Source: an uncultured Bacteroidales bacterium (GTDB lineage Bacteria > Bacteroidota > Bacteroidia > Bacteroidales > Paludibacteraceae). From it: a DNA stretch of 64,000 nt. Positions 25,531 through 34,725 of this stretch are shown here, piece after piece. Numbering within the stretch: the first letter of the stretch is position 1; the number at the start of each line of letters is the position of its first letter. The stretch lies in the NCBI GenBank assembly GCA_902784585.1, contig CACZVM010000003.1:158812-222811 (forward strand), in the 5' to 3' direction. A model generated the notes under the pieces. The model made no database searches and was not told the origin of the DNA. It saw nothing but the letters and a program-made list of their open reading frames with translations. Both the position numbers and the translations under genes were made by a program.

Positions 25531-26295
25531 CTATTGATATATGATTGCCACATAGTTCAGAACCGAAGTGAGCAGAGCCACACTGCTGGTAATCAGTCCG
25601 ATAAAGGCCGAGTAGTTCTGTACCTTGTAGAAACTACCCTTCGTACGAGCCACATAGATCACATCATTCGGATAGATATAATAGTATTTCGAATCGATGA
25701 TCGTATTGGTACGTATATCAAATTCCAGCACCTCCGGTTCCTGTCCGCCGTCACGAGGACGAACAATACGTATATGCCTACGGTCACCACTGTTCATCAC
25801 GTCGCCGGTCATGGCCAAAGCCTGGAAGATGTTCATCTTCTCCCGATACACATAATATTGTCCCGCGCGAGCATCACCAACCACCGAAAAATACTTATTA
25901 TACAATGCCAACTTCACATCCGCATCGGGGATAATCTCGCGGAATGCAGCACGCAGCGTATCCTGAGCCTCTTGCTCGGTCAGGCCTTGCACCTTCACCG
26001 GTTTCAGGAAAGGCAGATCTATCGTACCGTCTGAATAGACACGATAGGAATTGGCATACTGACCAGCAGCATATGAATTGTTGCTTCCAAGCGCCTTACT
26101 GATGGTCTCGTCAAGAGTGATCAGACGATAGATGATCTCATCGTTCACGCGTATACGATACGGCTCATAGTGTACCGAGTCGTACACCGGCAGATGATTG
26201 CTCTTGGTAGGTTCCTGCAGGTAACCGATCACTTTATGACTGTAGCAGCTCGATAGGATGAGGGCTACGATTCCAAGTAAAAACATCTTTCTCAT
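25531..26295 (-). CDS. Wza-like polysaccharide export lipoprotein (first of two)
   Basis: 254 residues. Outer membrane polysaccharide export channel family. The lipoprotein signal ends ILSSC (Cys17). A Poly_export domain (about 45-135, YRIRVNDEIIYRL, DGTIDLPFLKPVKVQGLTEQEA) is followed by a SLBB domain (about 140-215, VVGDARAGQYYV, FQALAMTGDV, NDVIYVA). The C-terminus is a hydrophobic segment (IGLITSSVALLTSVLNYVAI). It sits between a second export lipoprotein and the Wzc-like kinase, as expected for a secretion channel. Confidence 0.92.
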   Translation of the reverse strand: MRKMFLLGIVALILSSCYSHKVIGYLQEPTKSNHLPVYDSVHYEPYRIRVNDEIIYRLITLDETISKALGSNNSYAAGQYANSYRVYSDGTIDLPFLKPVKVQGLTEQEAQDTLRAAFREIIPDADVKLALYNKYFSVVGDARAGQYYVYREKMNIFQALAMTGDVMNSGDRRHIRIVRPRDGGQEPEVLEFDIRTNTIIDSKYYYIYPNDVIYVARTKGSFYKVQNYSAFIGLITSSVALLTSVLNYVAIIYQ

Positions 26296-26306
26296 TGCGT
26301 AGCCTC

Positions 26307-27146
26307 CTATTTTTTATGTTTGTTCACGTGATTAATACCCGTCTGCACAATCGCATAGATGAACGCACCAAACGAAATCGTCGCTGCGGTCACACCAATG
26401 ACGGTCGAGACATGATTGATACCGAAGCTATAACCCGGAATCTGACGGATATAGATTATATCATTGGGCTCTACATAGTAGAACTCCGAGTTGATAATAT
26501 CTTTCGAACGGGCATCAAAGGTCTTGATGGTCGTTTTGCCGTCTATCTCACGTATGATCTTGATCTCTTTGCGGCTGTTGAACTCTTTCAGATCGCCGGC
26601 CATCGCCAGTGCCTCAAAGATAGTCAATTTCTCCTTGTTGATCGTATAACGGCCACTCTGTGCACCAATGACGGAGAACGAGCGGTTGACGATATTCACC
26701 TCCACCGACACCGTCGTGAATCCCGGAATATCGGCCAGCAACTTACCCAACTCTTCTTCCAGTTTGTGTTTCACCTCACGAGTGGTCAACCCGTGTACGG
26801 CCACCTTTCCGATCGTAGGGAAGTCAATATTTCCCTCCTCGTCCACCAGATAGGTGTAGAGATCGTAACTGCCGTACATGCCACCGTTGTTCATCTGCTG
26901 GCGCATTTGTGAAGCATTGGTGCCGCCGGCATTGTACATTGCCATTACTTTTTCGTCCAGCGAATAGACATATACATACAATCGGTCGTCTATTCGCAAC
27001 TTATAATCCTCAAAACTCAATGTGTCGGCATAGTGAGGGATATACCGGTCAGGCTCCTGCATGTAGTTCACTTTCCGCGCCGTCACACACGACACCAGCA
27101 GAAAGCCAACCACCGCAAGAAATAGTATGTTCCGTAGTTTAATCAT
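26307..27146 (-). CDS. Wza-like polysaccharide export lipoprotein (second of two)
   Basis: 279 residues from the ATG complementary to 27144-27146. Earlier in-frame ATGs lie in short repeats and would precede a normal signal peptide. The lipobox is FLLVSC. Poly_export (YKLRIDDRLYVYV, GNIDFPTIGKVAVHGL) and SLBB (FSVIGAQSGRYTI, FEALAMAGDL, NDIIYIRQ) domains match the adjacent paralogue; the C-terminal hydrophobic stretch also recurs. Two different Wza-like proteins in tandem before one kinase is less common than a single copy and could mean a mixed channel. Confidence 0.9.
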   Translation of the reverse strand: MIKLRNILFLAVVGFLLVSCVTARKVNYMQEPDRYIPHYADTLSFEDYKLRIDDRLYVYVYSLDEKVMAMYNAGGTNASQMRQQMNNGGMYGSYDLYTYLVDEEGNIDFPTIGKVAVHGLTTREVKHKLEEELGKLLADIPGFTTVSVEVNIVNRSFSVIGAQSGRYTINKEKLTIFEALAMAGDLKEFNSRKEIKIIREIDGKTTIKTFDARSKDIINSEFYYVEPNDIIYIRQIPGYSFGINHVSTVIGVTAATISFGAFIYAIVQTGINHVNKHKK

Positions 27147-27174
27147 TAAACATTCACCATTATACATTAAACAA

Positions 27175-28161
27175 TTATCGCTTCTCATCCCATCCGAACG
27201 GATGCTTGGCTAAAGGCAATTTAGCCAACGGGTGGTAATCGCCTACCAATCCAATGGGTTCACTATGACGGATCTGTGCCACCGTCTCGATGCAAGGACG
27301 GGCCTCAGAGATACGGAAACCGTTGCCTGCCAGAATCTGCTTGTAACTCTCGGTGTGCAACTCCGTAAAGCCGGCCGAGAACTCAAATTCCTCGCCGTCA
27401 ATGCTTAGCGTGCGGTAAGTGCGTTTCTCACCCTGCACCGCATTCGCAGGCAGACACTCTGCATTGATGCTCAGGAAATAACGTACTCTTGCTTTCTCAA
27501 GTTCCAGGTATCCCGCCACGCGATCAAACGACATCACATGTACGATGTTTTGCTTCACCGGACCGAATATCCATTGGAGCATGTCGTAGAAATGCACGCC
27601 GATATTCGTAGCGATGCCACCACTCTTGTGTACGTCGCCCTTCCAACTGCTGTAGTACCATTTGCCACGACTGGTGATGTAAGTCAAATCTACGTCATAA
27701 ATCTTGTCTTTCGGACCGTTCTCCACTTTCTCTTTCAGCACACGAATCTTGTCGTGAAGACGTAATTGCAAGATCGTGTACGCCTTGTGTCCTGTCTCCG
27801 CTTCGAGTTCCACCAGGTTGTCGATATTATACGGATTGAGCACCAGCGGTTTCTCGCATATCACATCACAACCCAGACGCAGGCCGTAGCGAATGAATGC
27901 ATCGTGCGTGTAGTTCGGCGTACAAATCGACAACCAACTCAGCGGATTGTCCGTACGCATCTGCTTCGAACAGAAACGGTCGAACTGCTCATTCTCCGTA
28001 TAGAACGAACAATCGGGGAAAGACGAATCCAGTCGGCCCACCGAGTCGAACTTATCGTAGGCCACCAACAGGTTATTGCCCGTGTCTGCAATCGCCTTAA
28101 TATGCCGCGGAGCAATGTAGCCCGCCGCACCAATCAATGCAAAATTCAATTTCTTATCCAT
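27175..28161 (-). CDS. Gfo/Idh/MocA oxidoreductase, WlbA/WbpB-like
   Basis: 328 residues. The N-terminal Rossmann fold starts NFALIGAAGYIAPRHIKAI (glycine-rich NAD site). CEKPLVLNPYNI is the family Lys-Pro motif (about residue 100). The C-terminal half has SWKGDVHKSGGIATNIGVHFYDML, typical of the WlbA/WbpB group, which oxidises UDP-N-acetylglucosaminuronic acid for diaminosugar synthesis. The exact sugar is unproven and no partner aminotransferase is in the window. It overlaps the deacetylase gene by 16 bases in a polysaccharide operon. Confidence 0.88.
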   Translation of the reverse strand: MDKKLNFALIGAAGYIAPRHIKAIADTGNNLLVAYDKFDSVGRLDSSFPDCSFYTENEQFDRFCSKQMRTDNPLSWLSICTPNYTHDAFIRYGLRLGCDVICEKPLVLNPYNIDNLVELEAETGHKAYTILQLRLHDKIRVLKEKVENGPKDKIYDVDLTYITSRGKWYYSSWKGDVHKSGGIATNIGVHFYDMLQWIFGPVKQNIVHVMSFDRVAGYLELEKARVRYFLSINAECLPANAVQGEKRTYRTLSIDGEEFEFSAGFTELHTESYKQILAGNGFRISEARPCIETVAQIRHSEPIGLVGDYHPLAKLPLAKHPFGWDEKR

Positions 28162-28937
28162 AGTTTCTTAATACAGTTCTTCAAATTCTGTAGCACAAGT
28201 TCCTTGAGCCATTCTCCTTGCTTATTCGTCCATCGCTGTGGATGGGTCGTCATCATCACATGATTGGGCAACCTACCCTCCTCTATGGCTTGTAGTAGCT
28301 CCTCTGTCCCATGCCAGCTTAGCCCTTTCCGGCTCCATTCTTCCTGCCATCCGGGTATCTTGTCCCGCACGCTCAATTTGTATCCGTCCCAACATCTACC
28401 CGTGTCCGTCAGATAAAACACATCCCCGAAATCCGTATCCAAATAGGGCTCACCTATCACCCCCAACTTCTTATAGTCATACTTCTTCCAAAGATCCCTT
28501 CCGTCCCACTTGCTCGTCGGCGCACCATGCATACAGATAGTCTCTACCGCATAATACATCCGAAAATAGTCCAACCAGGTCTGGAAATGGCCCCATGCCT
28601 TATCTACATCGCCATCACAAAGGCTCATATCCTCATAGTGGTAGCCAATCTCATGTCCCAGCTGAGCGATGGCTTTGATTACGGATGGATCGTTACTCTC
28701 TTTCCCTACTCGGAAATAGTAGGTGGCTCGGGCACCAAGGGCATGCTCTATCTGCGCGGTACGCAGGCTGTTTTCCGGTTTGGCATCTACATCATGCCGC
28801 AAGATAACGAACTTCTCTGCGCTACGACGTGAGGTCATAATGTCATGACGATAGTCCGCATAAGGGATCAACTCATACCTCTTCTTCTGCAAGGTCTCGA
28901 GCAACTCTCTGTATATGTCCAGGCTAAAATCCCTCAA
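28146..28937 (-). CDS. Polysaccharide deacetylase-like protein
   Basis: 263 residues. The NodB-like motif is FVILRHDVDAKPENSLRTAQ (metal-binding His-Asp), followed by ARATYYFRV and HEIGYHYEDMS with further histidines, and VMMTTHPQRW near the C-terminus. Proteins of this shape in capsule loci remove acetyl groups from sugars or only share the fold; activity is inferred. There is no signal peptide, so it probably acts on cytoplasmic precursors. It overlaps the following gene. Confidence 0.85.
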   Translation of the reverse strand: MRDFSLDIYRELLETLQKKRYELIPYADYRHDIMTSRRSAEKFVILRHDVDAKPENSLRTAQIEHALGARATYYFRVGKESNDPSVIKAIAQLGHEIGYHYEDMSLCDGDVDKAWGHFQTWLDYFRMYYAVETICMHGAPTSKWDGRDLWKKYDYKKLGVIGEPYLDTDFGDVFYLTDTGRCWDGYKLSVRDKIPGWQEEWSRKGLSWHGTEELLQAIEEGRLPNHVMMTTHPQRWTNKQGEWLKELVLQNLKNCIKKLWIRN

Positions 28938-28967
28938 TTTATAATTCCTATTTTAAAATTCCGAAAA

Positions 28968-29909
28968 TCATCGTTCAGCACGCATGGGATTTTCGAGGAA
29001 GTCCTTGTATGCCAAACGAATTCCCTCTTCCAATTCCGTCTTATACGTCCATCCGAGTGCCGTTGCCTTGCTTACATCCAGCAACTTCCTGGGCGTACCA
29101 TCAGGACGAGTGGCATCCCAAAGGATTTCGCCTTCATAGCCTACCACTTTCGCCACCAACTCCGTCAATGCCTTGATCGTCAACTCCTTGCCCGTACCGG
29201 CATTTACCGTCTCATTTCCAGAATAGTTGTTCATAAGGAATACGCACAGGTTTGCCAAGTCATCCACATAGAGGAACTCACGCAACGGGCTACCGGTTCC
29301 CCAACACGTCACCGACTTTGCCCCGTTCATTTTTGCCTCATGAAACCTTCTTATCAACGCCGGCAGCACATGGCTGTGTTCGGGGTGATAGTTATCGTTG
29401 GGTCCGTACAGGTTGGTCGGCATCACTGAGATATAATCCGTACCGTACTGCCGGTTCAAGAATTCGCAATATTTCAATCCGCTGATCTTCGCCAGGGCAT
29501 ATGCCTCGTTCGTCTTCTCCAGTTCTCCTGTCAACAGACAACTCTCCGTCATCGGCTGAGGGGCCATGCGGGGATAGATACAACTGCTTCCCAGGAACTC
29601 CAACTTCTTGCATCCATTCTTCCATGCCGCGTGGATGACGTTCATCTCCAGAATCATGTTGTCGTACATGAAGTCCGCCAGTGCATTCTGATTAGCGACG
29701 ATACCGCCTACTTTTGCTGCTGCAAGGAACACATATTCCGGTTTCTCCTCCTCAAAGAATTTCTCCACCGCCTCTTGCCGGCACAGGTCCAGTTCCTTGT
29801 GCGTGCGGGTGATGATATTCGTATATCCCTGCCGCTGCAACTCACGCACTATAGCACTTCCCACCATTCCACGGTGGCCTGCTACATATATTTTCGAGTT
29901 TTTCAACAT
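28968..29909 (-). CDS. fcl: GDP-L-fucose synthase
   Basis: 313 residues. It converts GDP-4-keto-6-deoxymannose to GDP-L-fucose. It has a Rossmann N-terminus ([16 protein letters not shown]), [15 protein letters not shown], and the catalytic Tyr-x-x-x-Lys in [35 protein letters not shown] is typical of the family. It takes the product of gmd, the next gene upstream, from which it is separated by copy B of the dispersed repeat. The pair indicates fucose in the surface polysaccharide. Confidence 0.97.
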   Translation of the reverse strand: MLKNSKIYVAGHRGMVGSAIVRELQRQGYTNIITRTHKELDLCRQEAVEKFFEEEKPEYVFLAAAKVGGIVANQNALADFMYDNMILEMNVIHAAWKNGCKKLEFLGSSCIYPRMAPQPMTESCLLTGELEKTNEAYALAKISGLKYCEFLNRQYGTDYISVMPTNLYGPNDNYHPEHSHVLPALIRRFHEAKMNGAKSVTCWGTGSPLREFLYVDDLANLCVFLMNNYSGNETVNAGTGKELTIKALTELVAKVVGYEGEILWDATRPDGTPRKLLDVSKATALGWTYKTELEEGIRLAYKDFLENPMRAER

Positions 29910-29915
29910 TTTAAT

Positions 29916-30053
29916 AGCAATTTTCTAAAATCACGCCATATATACTATATAGTATATATAAGTATGGGTATGATACGTTCCGGTCTCGTTCTGATCTCGA
30001 TCCAGTCTCGTTCCGCTCAGGTGACGATCAGGTGGCACTTGGGCGGCGCTTGA
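29916..30053. repeat. Dispersed element, copy B, between gmd and fcl
   Basis: Bases 29916-29998 match copy A (4763-4844) except for a one-base indel in the palindrome, here the perfect TATATACTATATAGTATATA. Three clear 11-bp units (29977-30009) are followed by four more diverged units still in 11-bp phase (30010-30053). It fills the whole gmd-fcl gap and ends six bases before the fcl start. Confidence 0.85.
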
Positions 30054-30059
30054 GTGGCG

Positions 30060-31154
30060 TTACTTATCGATTCCTTTCTCCAGATACTCGGCGAGGTTTG
30101 TCTTGCGGATCTCAGCCGCGGCATCGTCTGCAGCCACTTTCTTCATATCGTGCGCTACCATCAGTTCGACGAGCTGCTCGAACGAAGTGCTCTGCGGGTT
30201 CCAGCCCAGTTCGCGTTTAGCCTTGGTAGGATCGCCAAGCAGGTTCACTACATCGGTAGGACGGTAGAAGTCCGGGCTCACAGCCACCACTACCTTGCCG
30301 GTCTTGATGTCAATACCCTTCTCGTCGATGCCGTGTCCTTCCCAACGCAGTTCAATACCTGCGTGCTTGAAGGCCAGCGTAGCGAACTCACGGACACTAT
30401 GCTGCACACCGGTTGCGATGACGAAGTCCTCCGGCGTCTTGTGCTGAAGGATGAGCCACATGCACTCCACATAGTCTTTTGCATAACCCCAGTCACGCAA
30501 GCTATCCAGATTACCCAGATACAAACAATCCTGCTTACCTTGTGCTATACGTGCAGCCGCCAGGGTGATCTTCCTTGTCACAAACGTCTCGCCACGGCGC
30601 TCACTCTCATGATTGAACAGTATGCCCGAGCAGCAGAACATATTGTATGCCTCGCGGTACTCCTTCACGATCCAATAACCATACAATTTGGCCACAGCGT
30701 ACGGACTATAGGGATGGAAAGGCGTCGTCTCGCTCTGGGGCACCTCCTCCACTTTGCCGTACAACTCACTTGTCGATGCCTGATAGATGCGGCATACTTT
30801 CTCCAGATGGTTCGTACGCACCGCCTCAAGGATACGCAGTACACCTACGGCATCCACGTCTGCAGTGAACTCAGGAGCATCAAAACTAACCTGCACATGG
30901 CTCTGAGCAGCCAGGTTGTATATCTCTGTCGGCTGTACCTTGCCTACCAGTTTGACGAGCGACATCGAGTCGCTCATATCGGCATAGTGCAAGTGAAAAT
31001 GCGGCGTGCCTTCCAGATGAGCGATACGCTCTCTGTAGTCCACCGAACTACGGCGGATGATGCCATGAACCTCGTAGCCCTTGGCCAACAGAAACTCCGC
31101 CAGATAACTTCCGTCCTGACCGGTAATGCCTGTGATAAGTGCAATGTTTGTCAT
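30060..31154 (-). CDS. gmd: GDP-mannose 4,6-dehydratase
   Basis: 364 residues, usual length. It makes GDP-4-keto-6-deoxymannose from GDP-mannose. Family features: [20 protein letters not shown] (NADP site), [21 protein letters not shown] and the catalytic region [17 protein letters not shown] with [10 protein letters not shown] (Tyr-x-x-x-Lys). [10 protein letters not shown] contacts the nucleotide sugar. It is the first sugar-nucleotide gene after the ytxH and holin-like genes on the same strand and is followed by fcl. Confidence 0.98.
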   Translation of the reverse strand: MTNIALITGITGQDGSYLAEFLLAKGYEVHGIIRRSSVDYRERIAHLEGTPHFHLHYADMSDSMSLVKLVGKVQPTEIYNLAAQSHVQVSFDAPEFTADVDAVGVLRILEAVRTNHLEKVCRIYQASTSELYGKVEEVPQSETTPFHPYSPYAVAKLYGYWIVKEYREAYNMFCCSGILFNHESERRGETFVTRKITLAAARIAQGKQDCLYLGNLDSLRDWGYAKDYVECMWLILQHKTPEDFVIATGVQHSVREFATLAFKHAGIELRWEGHGIDEKGIDIKTGKVVVAVSPDFYRPTDVVNLLGDPTKAKRELGWNPQSTSFEQLVELMVAHDMKKVAADDAAAEIRKTNLAEYLEKGIDK

Positions 31155-31169
31155 ATCAAACGAATAAAA

Positions 31170-31679
31170 TTATTTTTTGAAGAAAATATCACGCAGGGTG
31201 TGCCACAGTGACTGTGCCAAATGCGTGTAGTAATTATACAAGGTCTGCGCAAAGCGTATATGGCTACTCATCCGCTCGCGGTGAACAGCAGCACGTCCCT
31301 CGGCGCGCAAAGTCTCCATCTGCAAAGCGTTGCTATCCTTAAGGCCGCTTAGCTTGGTGACGATCGGATCGACAAACATCGACTTGCTACCAAGGAGCAG
31401 CAGCGGGATTAACAACAGATAGATGGCTCCGATGATGAGGCAAGCCGCCCATGCAGGCATACATTGCGCAAGAGCAAAGACCGCGGCTGCCGCGCAGAAG
31501 GAGAGCACAGCAAAAGCCACAAGGATCAGGCAGATGGTAAGCAGCAGGGCGCCCACCACACGGCTGGCACTATCAATGACCTGCAGGCGTGCCACCTCGT
31601 ACTCCGCCTTGACAAAACTCTCCACTTCGGACAGAATTTCTTCCTTTTTGTCCTGCAATTCTTTCTTATTTTCCTCCAT
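31170..31679 (-). CDS. Phage-holin-like (holin 3_6 / holin X) membrane protein
   Basis: 169 residues. A charged N-terminal helix (EEILSEVESFVKAEYEVARL) precedes two close membrane segments (about 43-70 and 78-100). An amphipathic C-terminal region of about 65 residues follows. This resembles the Phage_holin_3_6 family of cellular, non-phage proteins often encoded next to YtxH proteins. No lysis genes are nearby, so a phage origin is not implied. It lies between ytxH and gmd. Confidence 0.85.
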   Translation of the reverse strand: MEENKKELQDKKEEILSEVESFVKAEYEVARLQVIDSASRVVGALLLTICLILVAFAVLSFCAAAAVFALAQCMPAWAACLIIGAIYLLLIPLLLLGSKSMFVDPIVTKLSGLKDSNALQMETLRAEGRAAVHRERMSSHIRFAQTLYNYYTHLAQSLWHTLRDIFFKK

Positions 31680-31691
31680 AGCCCTGCGTAG

Positions 31692-31904
31692 TTATGCCTT
31701 CCCGGCGGTTTCTTCCATCTTTTCAGCCGCTTGACGAAGTTCCTCGCGACATTCGTTCAGCTTGTCCTTGGCCTGTTTGGCCAGATCCAACAACTCGCCG
31801 CGCGCCTCCTTGCCGAAATCCGACATGAGCCACATGGCACCGGCTGCTCCTACGGCTGCACCGGCTGCCAGCAGCAATACATCTTTCATAAGTCTTCCTA
31901 TCAT
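31692..31904 (-). CDS. YtxH-domain small membrane protein
   Basis: 70 residues. An N-terminal membrane segment rich in Ala and Gly (VLLLAAGAAVGAAGAMWLM) is followed by an amphipathic helix (LLDLAKQAKDKLNECREEL), the usual YtxH layout. The function is unknown; relatives are linked to envelope stress. It is the first gene after the promoter at 31949-31980 and may head the transcript that includes the holin-like gene, gmd and fcl. Confidence 0.85.
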   Translation of the reverse strand: MIGRLMKDVLLLAAGAAVGAAGAMWLMSDFGKEARGELLDLAKQAKDKLNECREELRQAAEKMEETAGKA

Positions 31905-31948
31905 AGCATTAAAATCTGGTTTTACATAAAAAAACCGGTTTCGGGCTG

Positions 31949-31980
31949 CAAAATTACTGCTTTTTTTTCATATATGCAAG
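31949..31980 (-). promoter_or_regulatory. Promoter of the ytxH-holin (and possibly polysaccharide) operon
   Basis: Minus strand CTTG (31977-31980) continuing as CATATATGA, 20-base spacer, TAATTTTG (31949-31956). No other clear promoter is seen before gmd. Confidence 0.75.
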
Positions 31981-32056
31981 CGCGCACGCATATTTTTAAT
32001 GTTTTTATGCATTTTGCATCAATAATTTTCTTTCCTTGATTTTACTTGTCTGAAAA

Positions 32057-32088
32057 TTTGCATAATTCAAAAAAAAGTTGTACCTTTG
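32057..32088 (+). promoter_or_regulatory. Promoter of the dehydrogenase-pepT-gcvT cluster
   Basis: TTTG (32057-32060), 20-base spacer, TACCTTTG (32081-32088). An in-frame TTG lies within it, so the gene starts at the ATG at 32110. Confidence 0.8.
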
Positions 32089-32109
32089 CACCCGCAAAGG
32101 TTTGTGACA

Positions 32110-33024
32110 ATGTTAAACATCGCGTTTACTACACAACTCCCCGACGAAGGCTTCTGGCGGTTGACCGGTAAGGCTCGTTATGTGCGCCCGGAAGAGGCCG
32201 AAGTGCTCGTGAGCACTTTCGACTATCGTGTGTCGCGCGAAATGATTGATGCGATGCCCAAGCTGAGACTCATTGCTAACTTCGGTGCAGGATACAATAA
32301 CATTGATTTAGAAGCCTGTAGAGAACGTGGTATTCGCGTAACCAACACCCCGCAACCGGTGGTAGAACCCACTGCAGAACTGGCCTTTGCGCTTATGATC
32401 GATGTAGCTCGCCGTGTATCCGAATTCGATCGTGCCATACGGACCGGCTCCGGGCAACCAATGGCGGTGATGAACAACCTGAGCCACTCGCTCTACGGCA
32501 AGACACTCGGCATCATCGGCATGGGACGCATCGGGCAAGCTCTCGCACGCAGAGCCATCGCCTCCGGCATGAAGATACTCTACCACAATCGCCACAGGCT
32601 GACGGAGGAGACAGAAACGAGATACAATGCCGCATATGTGGATTTTCAGACCCTACTGCAGGATAGCGACTTCGTGAGTCTGAATCTGCCCTATACGCCT
32701 GAGGTTCATCACCTGATTGGCAAGCCCGAACTGGGCATGATGCGACGCACAGCCTACCTTATCAACACAGCGCGCGGCGCGCACGTTGATGAACAAGCAC
32801 TCGTAGAAGCCCTCCGAAGCGGTATCATCGCCGGTGCAGCAATGGATGTGTACGAGCACGAACCGGCTATTCACCCTGCCCTGCTCGATCTTCCCAATGT
32901 AGTTCTCTCTCCCCACACGGGCACCGGCACTTGGGAAGGACGCATCGCCATGTGCGAGAACGTGACAGACAACATACTCGCCTGGATAGACAACAATATT
33001 AACAATATGAATATCGTATTATGA
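32110..33024 (+). CDS. D-isomer 2-hydroxyacid dehydrogenase
   Basis: 304 residues. NAD-dependent enzyme that interconverts 2-hydroxyacids and 2-oxoacids. The NAD-binding domain has GKTLGIIGMGRIGQALARRA. The catalytic set is visible: Arg in NTARGAHVDEQAL, Glu in DVYEHEPAIH and His in LSPHTGTGT. An N-terminal substrate domain contains NFGAGYNNIDLEAC. The likely substrate is glyoxylate/hydroxypyruvate or a similar short acid, but this is inferred. The start overlaps nothing upstream; the next gene overlaps its end (ATGA). Confidence 0.93.
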   Translation: MLNIAFTTQLPDEGFWRLTGKARYVRPEEAEVLVSTFDYRVSREMIDAMPKLRLIANFGAGYNNIDLEACRERGIRVTNTPQPVVEPTAELAFALMIDVARRVSEFDRAIRTGSGQPMAVMNNLSHSLYGKTLGIIGMGRIGQALARRAIASGMKILYHNRHRLTEETETRYNAAYVDFQTLLQDSDFVSLNLPYTPEVHHLIGKPELGMMRRTAYLINTARGAHVDEQALVEALRSGIIAGAAMDVYEHEPAIHPALLDLPNVVLSPHTGTGTWEGRIAMCENVTDNILAWIDNNINNMNIVL

Positions 33025-33557
33025 AAAAAACTTTCTTGTTTGTAGCAGCCGCCATCATGATGGCAGGATGCGGATTTATGCAGAACAGCACCACCAACAG
33101 TGCAAGTACCAACCAAACTGCCGCTACGCAGACAACAGTACAGCAGGCTAACACGGCTATGTCGGCCGGCCAGGGCGCAGGCGATGCACTGCTCAAGCTC
33201 TACAACCAGTACAAGGCTGATGGCAACAAGTATGACTACAAGAACATGCAGAATATGCTCAACACCGTGACACTGATTGCCAACTGCGAGGGTCTGAAGG
33301 ACAACTACAAAGACAAGACATACCTCTCCGAGTTCGGTAAAGGCATGATTGCCAGCTCATTAGGTCTGGTTACACAAAACAACGTAGAGAACGTGACCAA
33401 TAGTCTGGTGACGATGGTCAAGAATAGCGAAACCGTACAAAACGCCACGCAGAGTGTACAAAGCGGTGCAAACACAGCAGCCGGTTATGCCAATACCGCA
33501 GCACAATATGCAGGCGCACTGAGCACCTTGCTTTCTGCTTTCGGAGGAAATAAATAA
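33021..33557 (+). CDS. Small lipoprotein of unknown function
   Basis: 178 residues. The lipoprotein signal ends IMMAGC (Cys17). A Ser/Thr/Asn/Gln-rich linker (about 20-45) is followed by a helical domain (about 48-178), with an Asn/Ala/Gln-rich section ([20 protein letters not shown]). No named domain is recognised. It overlaps the dehydrogenase stop by four bases and precedes pepT by five, so it is cotranscribed. Confidence 0.85.
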   Translation: MKKTFLFVAAAIMMAGCGFMQNSTTNSASTNQTAATQTTVQQANTAMSAGQGAGDALLKLYNQYKADGNKYDYKNMQNMLNTVTLIANCEGLKDNYKDKTYLSEFGKGMIASSLGLVTQNNVENVTNSLVTMVKNSETVQNATQSVQSGANTAAGYANTAAQYAGALSTLLSAFGGNK

Positions 33558-33562
33558 TTCAT

Positions 33563-34723
33563 ATGAATATAGTTGACCGATTTTTGAAGTATGTCTCGTT
33601 CTGTACCACCAGCGACGAGAACACAGGCATGACGCCAAGCACGCCCGGACAGATGGAGTTCGCTCGCTTTCTGGCTGATGAACTCAGGCAGATAGGCCTC
33701 AAAGACGTGACGCTTGACGAGAACGGCTACATCATGGCCACGCTGCCCGCTAATACCGACGGCAAACCCGTCATCGGTTTTATTGCCCACATGGACACAT
33801 CTCCGGACGCGAGCGGCAAACATGTGAAAGCCAGCATCGTCAAAGCCGAAGAGCGTGAGTATATCGACCCGCGCTATGCCGGACAGGACGTGATCGTAAC
33901 GGACACGACGACCCTTTTGGGCGCAGATGACAAAGCGGGAATCGCGGAGATCGTGACCGCTATGGAATACCTCATCCAACATCCGGAGATCCAACACGGC
34001 AAAGTGCGTATCGGCTTCACGCCGGACGAGGAGATCGGCCAAGGAGCAGATCATTTCGACGTACCGGCATTCGGTGCAGATTTCGCTTACACGATGGATG
34101 GCGGTGCCATCGGAGAATTGGAGTTTGAGAACTTCAATGCTGCTGCATGTAAGATCCGCGTACACGGACTGAACGTGCATCCGGGGTACGGCTATCATAA
34201 GATGGTGAACTCCATGCGCATTGCCTACCAGTTAGCCGTAATGCTACCCCGTTGGGAAACGCCCGAGCACACGCAGGATTATGAGGGTTTCTATCATCTC
34301 GTCGGCATGAACGGAACGGTTGAAGAGACAACCCTCAGCTATATCATCCGTGATCACGATCGCGCCCGCTTTGAGAGCCGCAAACGCGAACTGGAACACC
34401 TGGTGCGCAAAGTGAACCGCGAGTTCGGAGAAGGCACTGTGGAAATAGAGATGCGAGATCAATATTATAACATGCGCGAGAAGATCGAACCCGTCATGCA
34501 TATCATCGACTTGGCCAAAGAAGCCATGACGGCTGTAGGTGTCACACCTGCTGTCAAACCGATCCGCGGAGGCACAGACGGTGCACGTCTCAGTTTCGAA
34601 GGACTGCCCTGTCCTAACATATTTGCCGGCGGCGAGAACTTCCACAGCCGATACGAGTATCTGCCTATTCCAAGCATGGAAGCGGCAATGAATGTCATTC
34701 TAGAAATTGTAAAAAAAGCATAA
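33563..34723 (+). CDS. pepT: Peptidase T (tripeptide aminopeptidase)
   Basis: 386 residues, slightly shorter than the usual 405-410. M20 zinc peptidase that removes the N-terminal residue of tripeptides in the cytoplasm. Metal and catalytic residues are visible: IAHMDTSPD (His and Asp), LGADDKAG (bridging Asp), TPDEEIGQG (catalytic Glu pair), TMDGG and [12 protein letters not shown] (last His). The dimerisation domain has [11 protein letters not shown]. gcvT follows after two bases, a pairing seen in other Bacteroidota. Confidence 0.96.
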   Translation: MNIVDRFLKYVSFCTTSDENTGMTPSTPGQMEFARFLADELRQIGLKDVTLDENGYIMATLPANTDGKPVIGFIAHMDTSPDASGKHVKASIVKAEEREYIDPRYAGQDVIVTDTTTLLGADDKAGIAEIVTAMEYLIQHPEIQHGKVRIGFTPDEEIGQGADHFDVPAFGADFAYTMDGGAIGELEFENFNAAACKIRVHGLNVHPGYGYHKMVNSMRIAYQLAVMLPRWETPEHTQDYEGFYHLVGMNGTVEETTLSYIIRDHDRARFESRKRELEHLVRKVNREFGEGTVEIEMRDQYYNMREKIEPVMHIIDLAKEAMTAVGVTPAVKPIRGGTDGARLSFEGLPCPNIFAGGENFHSRYEYLPIPSMEAAMNVILEIVKKA

Positions 34724-34725
34724 CT

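Noticed and set aside
30054-31211. Plus-strand open frame of 385 codons opposite gmd
   Set aside because: gmd on the minus strand has all family motifs; the antisense translation is composition-driven.
31170-31679. Prophage, from the holin-like protein
   Set aside because: The family is a common chromosomal membrane protein next to YtxH genes; no lysin, capsid or integrase gene is present.
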